A stretch of DNA of 5,713 nucleotides from RGIG6353 sp045590615 (lineage in GTDB: Bacteria; Bacillota; Clostridia; Oscillospirales; SIG627): positions 1 to 5,713 of the forward strand of contig JAZNRH010000027.1 in NCBI GenBank assembly GCA_045590615.1. The letters run 5' to 3'. Under the pieces are notes generated by a model. The model was not told the DNA's origin, ran no database searches, and saw only the letters and a program-made list of their open reading frames with translations. This document shows, one piece after another, positions 1-5,586 of this stretch. Each line of letters opens with the position of its first letter. Position 1 is the first letter of the stretch. Both the position numbers and the translations under genes were made by a program.

Positions 1-106
1 GAGTTCGGCTCCCTTTGGCTATACGTGACACAAATGCGATATATAGCCTCACCTGCAACATAACAGCTATGCAAACGTTTTCCAAACCATTTGTATATAT
101 AATAAA
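1..106. other. Gene-free left edge; possible 3' tail of a gene outside the window
   Basis: No complete gene is visible. Plus frame 1 is open from base 1 to a TAA at 61-63 (21 codons including the stop), so this could be the last 20 codons of a gene entering from the left. The peptide is not one I recognise and chance is equally likely. A 7-bp inverted repeat, GGCTATA (17-23) and TATAGCC (42-48), with an 18-nt loop could form a weak hairpin. An operator-like palindrome follows at 70-83. The A/T-rich end (91-106) serves as the T-tract of the minus-strand terminator next door. Confidence 0.3.
70..83. promoter_or_regulatory. LacI-family operator-like palindrome (cre/PurR-like)
   Basis: TGCAAACGTTTTCC contains the perfect palindrome AAACGTTT (73-80) with a central CG. 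It matches the catabolite-responsive element consensus TGWAANCGNTNWCA at 12 of 14 positions, and its core also resembles the PurR-type LacI-family box. No promoter is apparent beside it: it lies downstream of the minus-strand pdaA terminator. It could serve a gene outside the window or be a chance word. The same 11-mer, GCAAACGTTTT, recurs at 5661-5671. Confidence 0.3.
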
Positions 107-142
107 AAAGGAAGAAAATCGCTCAGACGATTTTCTTCCTTT
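107..142 (-). terminator. Rho-independent terminator of pdaA
   Basis: A perfect 15-bp inverted repeat has arms at 107-121 and 128-142 and a 6-nt loop at 122-127. On the minus strand the stem is followed by a T-rich tract (the complement of 100-109, with TTTTTT running out of the stem and then ATTATATATA). It begins 8 bp beyond the pdaA stop codon. The stem is AT-rich but long and perfect, and position and polarity fit pdaA. The plus-strand direction lacks a good T-tract, so it is probably unidirectional. Confidence 0.82.
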
Positions 143-149
143 CTGTTAC

Positions 150-893
150 CTACAATTCATCTACCGTACCAAAGCTATAGCCCCTGCTTTTTAGTTCCTT
201 TATAAATTGGGGCAGGATTTTGGCGTTTGTTGTCGAGGTCGGGTGGAGAAGAATTACTGCACCGTTGTGAATTCGGGAAAAAAGCTTGTCGAGTGCCGAC
301 TCGGGTGACATCTGGTTGTTTTCGTCCCAATCGGCATAGGCTAAGCTCCAAAATACCGTTTTGTAGCCGAGCTCATCTGCCCATGCAAGCGTTTGCTCGG
401 AATATGCGCCACAGGGCGCACGATATATTTTTGCCATTTCAAGTCCCGTTTTTGCTTTATAGTCCTTTTCAAGTGAAACAAGCTCGTTTTCAAAGGTGTC
501 AAGGCTGTTCATCTTGGTCATATCCTTGTGGTGCGAGGTGTGATTTGCAATCAGGTGGCCGTCGGATACTATCTGTGATAGGTTTTTGCCGTTGACTACG
601 GTGTGGCGAAGCATAAAAAAGGTAGCCTGCACGTTTTCTTCCTTCAGGGTATCGAGAATCGTTTTTACGTTTTCGTTTTCGTAGCCAAGGTCAAAGGTGA
701 GATATACTCGCTTTTCGTCCTTTCCTATATAATGCGCGTTATAATCGCCGAGAAAATGAGCCTCTGTGGGTGAGGCAGGTCGGCTGTTGTCGGCTGTCGG
801 CTTATAGTACCATTCAAGGCGCTTGGTGCTGATAGCAGCAGTTGCGTTGAGTGATAGCACAAGCATTAAAATCAAAATTGTTATTCTTTTCAT
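150..893 (-). CDS. pdaA: PdaA-like polysaccharide deacetylase (delta-lactam-biosynthetic de-N-acetylase)
   Basis: This 247-residue NodB-fold carbohydrate esterase (CE4) is predicted to remove the N-acetyl group from muramic acid in peptidoglycan. In spore formers PdaA does this with CwlD, and the product cyclises to the muramic delta-lactam of the cortex. Residues 1-20 look like a signal peptide or N-terminal anchor (MKR then a hydrophobic stretch ending ATAA), so it acts outside the membrane. An EWYYKP...SRP segment (27-39), typical of PdaA proteins, precedes the NodB domain. Visible motifs are TFDLGYEN (66-73, catalytic Asp68), the metal-binding H118-x3-H122 in NHTSHH, RAPCG (158-162), DW (188-189) and LLHPTS with H217. 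Ending in GTVDEL is also PdaA-like. The start at 893 is chosen because AAAGGAG lies 5 nt upstream and a signal peptide begins there. The frame is open to an ATG at 962, but those 23 codons come from a palindromic repeat. Transcription appears separate from the upstream glycosylase gene, which has its own terminator. Confidence 0.9.
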   Translation of the reverse strand: MKRITILILMLVLSLNATAAISTKRLEWYYKPTADNSRPASPTEAHFLGDYNAHYIGKDEKRVYLTFDLGYENENVKTILDTLKEENVQATFFMLRHTVVNGKNLSQIVSDGHLIANHTSHHKDMTKMNSLDTFENELVSLEKDYKAKTGLEMAKIYRAPCGAYSEQTLAWADELGYKTVFWSLAYADWDENNQMSPESALDKLFSRIHNGAVILLHPTSTTNAKILPQFIKELKSRGYSFGTVDEL

Positions 894-898
894 ATTTA

Positions 899-905
899 CT
901 CCTTT
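899..905 (-). promoter_or_regulatory. Ribosome binding site deciding the pdaA start
   Basis: On the minus strand AAAGGAG is followed by 5 nt (TAAAT) and then ATG at 893. This near-perfect anti-16S match settles the start against the in-frame ATG at 962, which has no such site and would put repeat-derived residues ahead of the signal peptide. Confidence 0.9.
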
Positions 906-913
906 CAAGACTA

Positions 914-952
914 CCAAGGGGGGACTTTTGAAGTCAAAAAGTCCCCCCTTGG
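914..952. repeat. Perfect 16-bp GC-rich palindrome in the pdaA leader
   Basis: CCAAGGGGGGACTTTT (914-929) and its exact reverse complement (937-952) flank a 7-nt loop, GAAGTCA. In a pdaA transcript this strong hairpin would end 8 nt before the Shine-Dalgarno sequence. No U-run follows on either strand, so it is not a standard terminator. It could stabilise the mRNA 5' end, or it could simply be part of an interspersed palindromic (REP/MITE-like) element. It forms the first part of repeat copy 1. Confidence 0.8.
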
Positions 953-994
953 AACCCCCCAAAAACAGTGTTGTTATCTTATGAATTAAAATAA
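918..994. repeat. Tandem repeat unit, copy 1
   Basis: This is the first of two direct copies of a palindrome-plus-tail unit. The layout is a G-run, ACTTTTGAAGTC, the complementary arm, TTGGAACCCCCC, then the tail AAAAACAGTG ... TTATCTTATG and AATTAAAATAA. From 924 on it matches copy 2 over about 71 bp with 3 substitutions and 1 single-base indel. It occupies most of the pdaA 5' leader. Near-identity suggests a recent duplication or two insertions of the same element. Confidence 0.9.
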
Positions 995-999
995 GAGAT

Positions 1000-1028
1000 A
1001 TTATAACAGGGGACTTTTGAAGTCTAAA
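1000..1028 (-). promoter_or_regulatory. Putative pdaA promoter between the repeat copies
   Basis: On the minus strand a perfect -10 TATAAT (1005 to 1000) lies in the 14-bp spacer between the two repeats. A 17-bp gap separates it from a weak -35-like TTTAGA (1028 to 1023, 4 of 6 matches to TTGACA) that falls inside repeat copy 2. A transcript from here would carry all of copy 1, including its hairpin, as a leader of about 100 nt. This is a vegetative sigma-A-type pattern. A sporulation gene of this class would be expected to use a forespore sigma factor, and I cannot identify such a site with confidence. Confidence 0.4.
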
Positions 1029-1082
1029 AGTCCCCCTTGGAACCCCCGAAAAACAGTGTTTTTATCTTATGAATTAAAATAA
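1009..1082. repeat. Tandem repeat unit, copy 2
   Basis: This is the second direct copy of the unit at 918-994, offset by 88-89 bp. Its palindrome is shorter: GGGGACTTTT (1009-1018) pairs with AAAAGTCCCC (1026-1035) around a 7-nt loop, GAAGTCT. The outer CCAAG part of the left arm is absent, while the matching CTTGG on the right is still present. This suggests the left end was truncated on duplication or insertion. It lies between the uracil-DNA glycosylase terminator and the putative pdaA promoter. Confidence 0.88.
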
Positions 1083-1092
1083 TTAAAAAGTC

Positions 1093-1126
1093 AAGGTGTT
1101 GTAAAAGCTATGTTTTACAACACCTT
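1093..1126 (-). terminator. Rho-independent terminator of the uracil-DNA glycosylase gene
   Basis: A perfect 14-bp inverted repeat has arms AAGGTGTTGTAAAA (1093-1106) and its complement (1113-1126), with a 6-nt loop. It sits 4 bp past the stop codon. On the minus strand it is followed by TGACTTTTTAATTATTTT, an interrupted but T-rich tract. Position, polarity and stem fit a terminator that separates this gene from pdaA. Confidence 0.8.
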
Positions 1127-1130
1127 TAGT

Positions 1131-1697
1131 TTAACCCTTTAATGCTTTTTTCATTTCGGCAATTTTTTCAAAATCGTCAAGCATTGTCTGTTTGCGACGG
1201 GGGTCGCGAAGTATTGCTGCAGGGTGAAAAACTGCGCAGACCTTACAATCGCCCCTATCGAACCACGTTCCGTGCTCCTCGGTAATCTTAAAGTCGGGTT
1301 TTATTATTCTTTTTGCCGATATTCTGCCAAGGCATACGATAATTTTCGGCTTTATGACCGAAAGCTGTTTTTCAAGATAGCCGATGCAGGCGTCCTCCTC
1401 TGATGGCTTGGGGTCTCTGTTGTGAGGTGGTCGACATTTTATGATATTGGCTATGTAATACTCATCGGGGGTAATTTCTACCTCTTGTAAAATTCTGTCC
1501 AATAGCTTACCTGCTGCACCTACGAAGGGCTCGCCCGACAAATCCTCTTTTTCGCCCGGGGCTTCACCGATAAATACTATATCTGCATCGGTTGAGCCTC
1601 TGCCAAATACAATATTGCTTCTCGTTTCTGACAAGGGGCAGGCGTGACAGGTGTCACATTCGGCTTTTATTTCATTCAAAATTGCTTCGTTAGTCAT
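1131..1697 (-). CDS. udg: Family 4 uracil-DNA glycosylase (iron-sulfur type)
   Basis: This 188-residue protein, about normal length for the family, is predicted to remove uracil from DNA and start base-excision repair in the cytoplasm. Visible hallmarks are CHACPL with R26 (Cys17 and Cys20), the active-site motif GEAPG (44-48) followed by ED (51-52), GEPFVGAAGKLLD (55-67), IIKCRPPHNRDP (85-96, Cys88), Cys104 fifteen residues later, and the C-terminal HPAAILR (158-164), equivalent to the HPS leucine-loop motif. Cys17, 20, 88 and 104 are the expected [4Fe-4S] ligands. The protein has further cysteines at 14, 122, 151 and 154, the last two making an unusual CKVC just before the HPA motif. The start at 1697 has GGAG 6 nt upstream (complement of 1704-1707). 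The gene diverges from the U32 operon and has its own promoter and terminator, so it appears monocistronic. Confidence 0.94.
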   Translation of the reverse strand: MTNEAILNEIKAECDTCHACPLSETRSNIVFGRGSTDADIVFIGEAPGEKEDLSGEPFVGAAGKLLDRILQEVEITPDEYYIANIIKCRPPHNRDPKPSEEDACIGYLEKQLSVIKPKIIVCLGRISAKRIIKPDFKITEEHGTWFDRGDCKVCAVFHPAAILRDPRRKQTMLDDFEKIAEMKKALKG

Positions 1698-1733
1698 ATT
1701 ATGCTCCGTTTTTCAAAAAAGTCTTTATTTTTT

Positions 1734-1763
1734 TTGGTTGTTATGTTATTATAATAGTATATT
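1734..1763 (+). promoter_or_regulatory. Putative promoter of the U32-maf-ligase operon
   Basis: TTGGTT (1734-1739), an 18-bp spacer and TATATT (1758-1763) form a moderate sigma-A-like promoter 36 bp before the operon's first ATG. A consensus TATAAT also occurs at 1750-1755, but only a poly-T stretch lies at the right -35 distance. Because the region is very AT-rich, the exact -10 is uncertain, though a plus-strand promoter must lie in or near this gap if the operon begins here. Confidence 0.45.
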
Positions 1764-1779
1764 TTTATAAAAATTTCAA
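1751..1779 (-). promoter_or_regulatory. Putative promoter of the uracil-DNA glycosylase gene
   Basis: On the minus strand TTGAAA (1779 to 1774) is followed by exactly 17 bp and TATTAT (1756 to 1751, 5 of 6 to TATAAT). This is the best-spaced promoter in the gap and would give a leader of about 45 nt. It overlaps the proposed plus-strand promoter of the divergent operon, so the two may compete or be co-regulated. Confidence 0.55.
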
Positions 1780-1799
1780 GATTAATTGGAAGAGTTATT

Positions 1800-3812
1800 A
1801 TGAGCTACCGTAAAATTCCAGAGCTTTTAGCTCCTGCAGGCTCGTATTCTGCCTTCGTTTCGGCAATAAGCAGTGGCGCTGACGCCGTATATATGGGTGG
1901 TGCAGAGCACAATGCCAGAATAGGAGCAAAAAACTTTACAAATGACGAGCTTGCGCGCGCCATTAACGAAGCGCATACGCTTGACAGAAAAATCTATATA
2001 ACGCTCAATACCCTCGTTTCCGACAGAGAGCTTCTTTCGGTGCTCGATTCGGTTGAACAGCTTTTGACTATGGGGGCTGATGCTTTTATCGTTCAGGATT
2101 TAGGTCTTTTATCGGCTATTCACAGCGCTTTTCCCGATGCCGAGCTACATGCGAGCACGCAATGTATTACTCATTCGCTTGACGGAGTTTTGACACTTGC
2201 AAAAATGGGAGTTAAAAGAGCCGTAGTTGCCCGTGAGCTTGACCGTGACAGCCTTGAATATATCTGCAAAAATTCACCCATTGAAATCGAGGCCTTCGTT
2301 CACGGTGCGCTCTGCGTATGTCACAGTGGCGCGTGTCTCTTTTCGTCGTTGGTGGGTGGAAGAAGTGGAAACAGAGGCGAGTGCGCTCAGCCCTGCAGAC
2401 TCCCCTACAGACTCAAGGGCTGTGACTTGAACGAGCCGTTGAGCCTTTCCGACCTCACTCTGTCCGAGCATCTGACCGAGCTTGCCGAAATGGGTGTTGC
2501 TTCGCTGAAAATTGAGGGGCGAATGAAGAGCCCCGACTACGTTGGCTCGGTTGTCAAAATTTTCCGAGAGCTGATTGACATGGGGCGTAATGCCGATAAG
2601 AAGGACGTTGAAAGGCTTGAGCGAATTTTCAGCCGTGGTGGCTTTACCGACGGTTACTACACGAAAAAGCTTGGCAAAAAAATGTACGGGGTCAGGTCGA
2701 GCGAGGACAAGGCGAACACCAAAAGTATAGAAAAGCAGAGCTTCGTGCTTCCAAAGGCAAGTATCAATGCAAAGCTTAGCGTTACAAAAGAGGGTGCTGA
2801 GCTCACTCTCGTCTCGGGAAACAGAGTCTCGGTTGCAAAGAGCCTGCCTCCCGATATTGCGATTTCACGTCCGATTGACGAGGCTTTTGCAAGAGAGCAG
2901 ATTTCAAAGCTCGGACAGACCTGCTACGAGCTTAACGAATTCAGTTTTACAACCGACGGAGATTACATACTTCCAAAATCAGCCCTCAACGCATTGAGGC
3001 GTGAGGCGCTTGACGGTTTGCTCGCTATGGGCAAGCCGACAAGACTTGAGCTCGACGAAATCAAGGCTGAAAAAGAGAAAGATTATCAGCGTTACGTGGT
3101 CTTTGCGCCTCACAGAAGGGTTGAAAAAAGAGAGCTTGTCAGCCTTTCGGGGCTGGCTGACAGAATTTATCTTCCTTTGTTCAGCAATAATTTCACAGAC
3201 GGTGTCGGGGTTGCTTTGCCCGTTATAGTCAAGGACGTCGAAAGAGCTGAGGTCAAAGCCGAGCTTGAACGGCTCTACCGTCTCGGTGTGCGCCACGCTT
3301 ATGCCGAGAGCATTGGTGTGGCAAGGCTTGCAATGGAGCTCGGCTTTAGTGTGATTGGTGGTACGAGAATAAATGCGTACAACTCTCATACGCTTGATGC
3401 CCTTGAAAAGCTCGGCTTTGACGGAGTTGTGCTTTCAAGCGAGCTCAATGCTGCTCAAAGGCGTGACCTTATAAAGCCTTTGCCCGTTGGCGAGGTGATC
3501 TACGGAAGAGCGCCTCTTATGATAATGGAAAACTGCATTATGAATCTGCGTGACGGGTGTCGGGATTGCTCGGATTTCAAAAGCTGTCGCAAGAGCGCAG
3601 AGCTGATTGACAGAAAAGGGGTTTCTTTCCCCGTATTCCCCGAGTATTTTCACCGTTGTCAGATTTACAACAGCGTTGCTACCTACAACGCAGAGCGTGT
3701 GACGAGGGGTGCGTCGTTCGGGGTGGTTTTCATTACCGACGAAAACGCAGAACATACTCTCAACAATTTATTGAATGGCGTTTTGCCAAAAGAATACACA
3801 AGAAAAGGATAG
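1800..3812 (+). CDS. U32 family 'peptidase' with DUF3656-like domain (RlhA-like)
   Basis: This 670-residue cytoplasmic protein is labelled a peptidase by family history. Characterised long U32 proteins with this layout (E. coli RlhA/YdcP) are needed for hydroxylation of a 23S rRNA cytidine, and shorter relatives act on tRNA U34 (TrhP) or quinones (UbiU/UbiV). A role in RNA hydroxylation is therefore inferred. Domains: an N-terminal TIM-barrel-like half opens with ELLAPAGS (8-15). The U32 signature spans 164-182 (E164, F166, G169, C172, G177, C179, S182, with Phe at the usual aliphatic position), followed by GGRSGNRGECAQPCR (186-200) and LKIEGRMKSPDYV (236-248). A DUF3656-like segment (about 320-410) has KLGQT and LPKSALNALRREAL. 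A C-terminal half (about 430-625) contains YGRAPLM, ENC, a Cys cluster, DRKG and a final C620. Cys172, 179 and 195 match the Fe-S spacing of U32 proteins; the fourth ligand is unclear. The start has GGAAGAG 5 nt upstream. This is the first gene of the operon, 3 bp from maf. Confidence 0.9.
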   Translation: MSYRKIPELLAPAGSYSAFVSAISSGADAVYMGGAEHNARIGAKNFTNDELARAINEAHTLDRKIYITLNTLVSDRELLSVLDSVEQLLTMGADAFIVQDLGLLSAIHSAFPDAELHASTQCITHSLDGVLTLAKMGVKRAVVARELDRDSLEYICKNSPIEIEAFVHGALCVCHSGACLFSSLVGGRSGNRGECAQPCRLPYRLKGCDLNEPLSLSDLTLSEHLTELAEMGVASLKIEGRMKSPDYVGSVVKIFRELIDMGRNADKKDVERLERIFSRGGFTDGYYTKKLGKKMYGVRSSEDKANTKSIEKQSFVLPKASINAKLSVTKEGAELTLVSGNRVSVAKSLPPDIAISRPIDEAFAREQISKLGQTCYELNEFSFTTDGDYILPKSALNALRREALDGLLAMGKPTRLELDEIKAEKEKDYQRYVVFAPHRRVEKRELVSLSGLADRIYLPLFSNNFTDGVGVALPVIVKDVERAEVKAELERLYRLGVRHAYAESIGVARLAMELGFSVIGGTRINAYNSHTLDALEKLGFDGVVLSSELNAAQRRDLIKPLPVGEVIYGRAPLMIMENCIMNLRDGCRDCSDFKSCRKSAELIDRKGVSFPVFPEYFHRCQIYNSVATYNAERVTRGASFGVVFITDENAEHTLNNLLNGVLPKEYTRKG

Positions 3813-3815
3813 ACT

Positions 3816-4373
3816 ATGAAAATAATTCTTGCATCCAAGTCGCCGAGACGACGAGAAATTTTAGAGGGGGCAGGCTTTGAGGTAACGGTTGTGCCCTCTG
3901 CGCCCGAATTGCCACCCGAAAAGCCCCTTTCTCCCGAGGAAGAGGTGAGCTATCTTGCACTCGAAAAGGGGCTTGATGCCGAAGGGCTTTACCCCGATTT
4001 ACCCGTGGTTTCGTCGGATACTATAGTCGTGCTCGACGGTGAGGTTATGGGCAAGCCGAAGGACAAGGACGATGCAGTCAGAATGCTGACTCTCTTGTCG
4101 GGAAAAACGCATCAGGTTATGACGGCTTATACCCTGTTTTACAAGGGTAAGCGCTACAGCCGTACCGTTTCAACCGACGTGAGCTTCTACGATTTGACCA
4201 AGGACGAAATCCTCGCATACGTCGAAACGGGCGAATGTCTTGACAAAGCAGGCGCATACGGAATTCAGGGGCTTGGCGCAAGGCTGGTGCGTGAAATCAA
4301 GGGCGATTACCTCAACGTCGTGGGCTTCCCTCTTGCAGATTTTTGCCAAACGCTGAAGAGGTTAGGTTTATAA
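3816..4373 (+). CDS. maf: Maf family nucleoside triphosphate pyrophosphatase (YhdE-type)
   Basis: This 185-residue cytoplasmic protein has the usual Maf length. It is predicted to hydrolyse NTPs, in this subfamily typically dTTP, UTP and related or modified nucleotides, to the monophosphate and PPi. That gives a house-cleaning role, and Maf is also linked to septum formation in Bacillus. Motifs in order: LASKSPRRREIL (5-16), SDTIVVLDG (67-75) with the presumed catalytic Asp68, MGKP (78-81), LSGKTHQVMT (94-103), TDVSFYDLT (120-128), ETGECLDKAGAYGIQG (137-152) and NVVGFPL (167-173). The DKAGAYGIQG and NVVGFP forms point to the YhdE-type rather than the YceF (m7GTP) branch. Lys51 stands in the conserved KA position but is followed by Gly. 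The ATG lies 3 bp after the U32 stop, and its AAAAGGA ribosome site overlaps the end of that gene, indicating coupled translation. Confidence 0.96.
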   Translation: MKIILASKSPRRREILEGAGFEVTVVPSAPELPPEKPLSPEEEVSYLALEKGLDAEGLYPDLPVVSSDTIVVLDGEVMGKPKDKDDAVRMLTLLSGKTHQVMTAYTLFYKGKRYSRTVSTDVSFYDLTKDEILAYVETGECLDKAGAYGIQGLGARLVREIKGDYLNVVGFPLADFCQTLKRLGL

Positions 4374-4374
4374 A

Positions 4375-5586
4375 ATGGAAAAGCGAATCGCTCATATCTA
4401 CGTATATTTAATGCTCGGATTTTATCTGTTTTTTACGGGCTTTGAGGGGTATACCAATATTTTTGACTCCAAGTACGTCGTCTTTGTTTCGCTCAGCGCA
4501 ATTTACGTTATCGCTTCGGCAATTTTTGGTATACGAAAAAAGCCGGGGGTCGCCGAATGGTCGGCTATCGCTTTTCTTGTCCTGAGCGCCATCTCTGCCT
4601 TTGCTTCCGAGCATTTTCCAAGGACGCTGGTCGGCGCTACTCGCTCTGAAGGGCTTTTGACTATTGCTCTTTACGTTCTGGTTTTTATCTTTTTATCGCA
4701 AAATTGGGAAACGCCTCGCTCCTTCGTGCCTTTTCTGGCAATTGTGATGCTCGTGGAGTCGGCAATCGTTCTTTTACAGCTGATCGACCTCAACGTAATG
4801 GGTCTCTATCCCAGGGGCGAAAACTACCACATTGCACTCGAAAAATATAATGGAGCTTTTATTTCAACGATTGGAAACGCCGACATTTCATCTGCCTTTT
4901 TCTCGCTCATGACCCCTGTTTTATGGGGGCTGGGCTTTGAATACAAGAGGCATAGGATTTTAATATTTGCTTCGGCAATACTCTCGCTTTTAGCAACCCT
5001 TATGATGTCGGTCTCTGCAGGCGTGGTTGCTCTTGCGCTAACACTTTTAATAGCCCTGCCTTTCACTCTTTTGCCAAAAAAGAAGGCTGTTCTTTTAATC
5101 GTCTCTTTGTTGACTGTTTTGTTGTTGGTTTTGTACCTTCTGCCAATAGGCAACGGAACGCTCTTTGAAATCCATTCTCTGCTACACGGAAAAGCAGACG
5201 GTGATTTCGGCTCGGGCAGGCTTCACATCTGGAAAGAGGTCTTGAAAAACCTCGATAACCTCGCCTTTGGCAACGGTCCCGACACTATGTTCTACGCTGA
5301 CCTTGAGCCCTTTACAAAGATAACGGGTGGCAAAACTATAACCAGAAAAATCGACATTGCTCATAACGATTACCTGAACGTTTTGTTCCATCAGGGGCTT
5401 TTTGCACTCGTGGCGTATCTCGGTGTCTTTACGTCTCTTTTCAAAAAGAGACCTTCCCCTCTGCAACGCTCGGTCAGACTCGGTATTTTTGCATACGCTG
5501 TGCAAATCTTCTTCAGCTACTCCTCCTGCCCGTCGGCAATATTTTTCTGGATAATGCTCGGTATAATGAACGAAAAGGGGATGTAA
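4375..5586 (+). CDS. O-antigen ligase/polymerase family polytopic membrane protein
   Basis: This 403-residue membrane protein has about 10-11 predicted transmembrane segments, approximately at 8-28, 34-52, 62-79, 94-109, 117-138, 168-188, 193-213, 214-233, 237-258, 333-355 and 366-396. It matches the Wzy_C/WaaL pattern: VGATRSEGLL (86-95) after the third helix, FISTIGNAD (162-170), then an extracytoplasmic loop (about 260-332) with GSGRLHIW (279-286), FGNGPDTM (298-305) and AHNDYLN (329-335), whose His330 is the candidate catalytic residue. Relatives join or polymerise undecaprenyl-linked glycans at the outer face of the membrane; the substrate here is unknown. In a Firmicute it could act on capsule, exopolysaccharide, wall teichoic acid or spore glycans. 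No glycosyltransferases lie nearby in this window. The start lies 1 bp past the maf stop, with AGG 8 nt upstream and AGAGG 13 nt upstream, so translation probably depends on maf. No strong terminator follows. Confidence 0.85.
   Translation: MEKRIAHIYVYLMLGFYLFFTGFEGYTNIFDSKYVVFVSLSAIYVIASAIFGIRKKPGVAEWSAIAFLVLSAISAFASEHFPRTLVGATRSEGLLTIALYVLVFIFLSQNWETPRSFVPFLAIVMLVESAIVLLQLIDLNVMGLYPRGENYHIALEKYNGAFISTIGNADISSAFFSLMTPVLWGLGFEYKRHRILIFASAILSLLATLMMSVSAGVVALALTLLIALPFTLLPKKKAVLLIVSLLTVLLLVLYLLPIGNGTLFEIHSLLHGKADGDFGSGRLHIWKEVLKNLDNLAFGNGPDTMFYADLEPFTKITGGKTITRKIDIAHNDYLNVLFHQGLFALVAYLGVFTSLFKKRPSPLQRSVRLGIFAYAVQIFFSYSSCPSAIFFWIMLGIMNEKGM

Noticed and set aside
1..63. Partial coding sequence entering from the left in plus frame 1
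   Set aside because: Only 20 codons with no recognisable motif; an open stretch of this size is expected by chance, so it is mentioned but not called as a gene.
69..230. Plus-strand frame starting ATGCAAACG and running through the pdaA terminator
   Set aside because: It crosses a clear minus-strand terminator and the pdaA 3' end, has no ribosome site, and encodes nothing recognisable.
227..595. Plus-strand open frame of 122 codons
   Set aside because: It lies wholly antisense to pdaA, has no ribosome site, and its Arg/Ser/Cys-rich translation resembles no protein family; it is a shadow of the real gene.
914..952. GC-rich palindrome as a Rho-independent terminator
   Set aside because: The stem is strong, but neither strand has a U-tract after it; the minus strand runs straight into the pdaA ribosome site. 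It is better described as a repeat hairpin.
918..1082. Possible minimal CRISPR array
   Set aside because: Only two long (about 75 bp) copies with a 14-bp AT-rich spacer and no cas genes; the unit size and spacer do not fit CRISPR.
2979..3755. Two minus-strand open frames (2979-3389 and 3435-3755) inside the U32 gene
   Set aside because: They are antisense to a gene with clear U32 and DUF3656 motifs, have no recognisable domains or ribosome sites, and arise from codon bias of the opposite strand.
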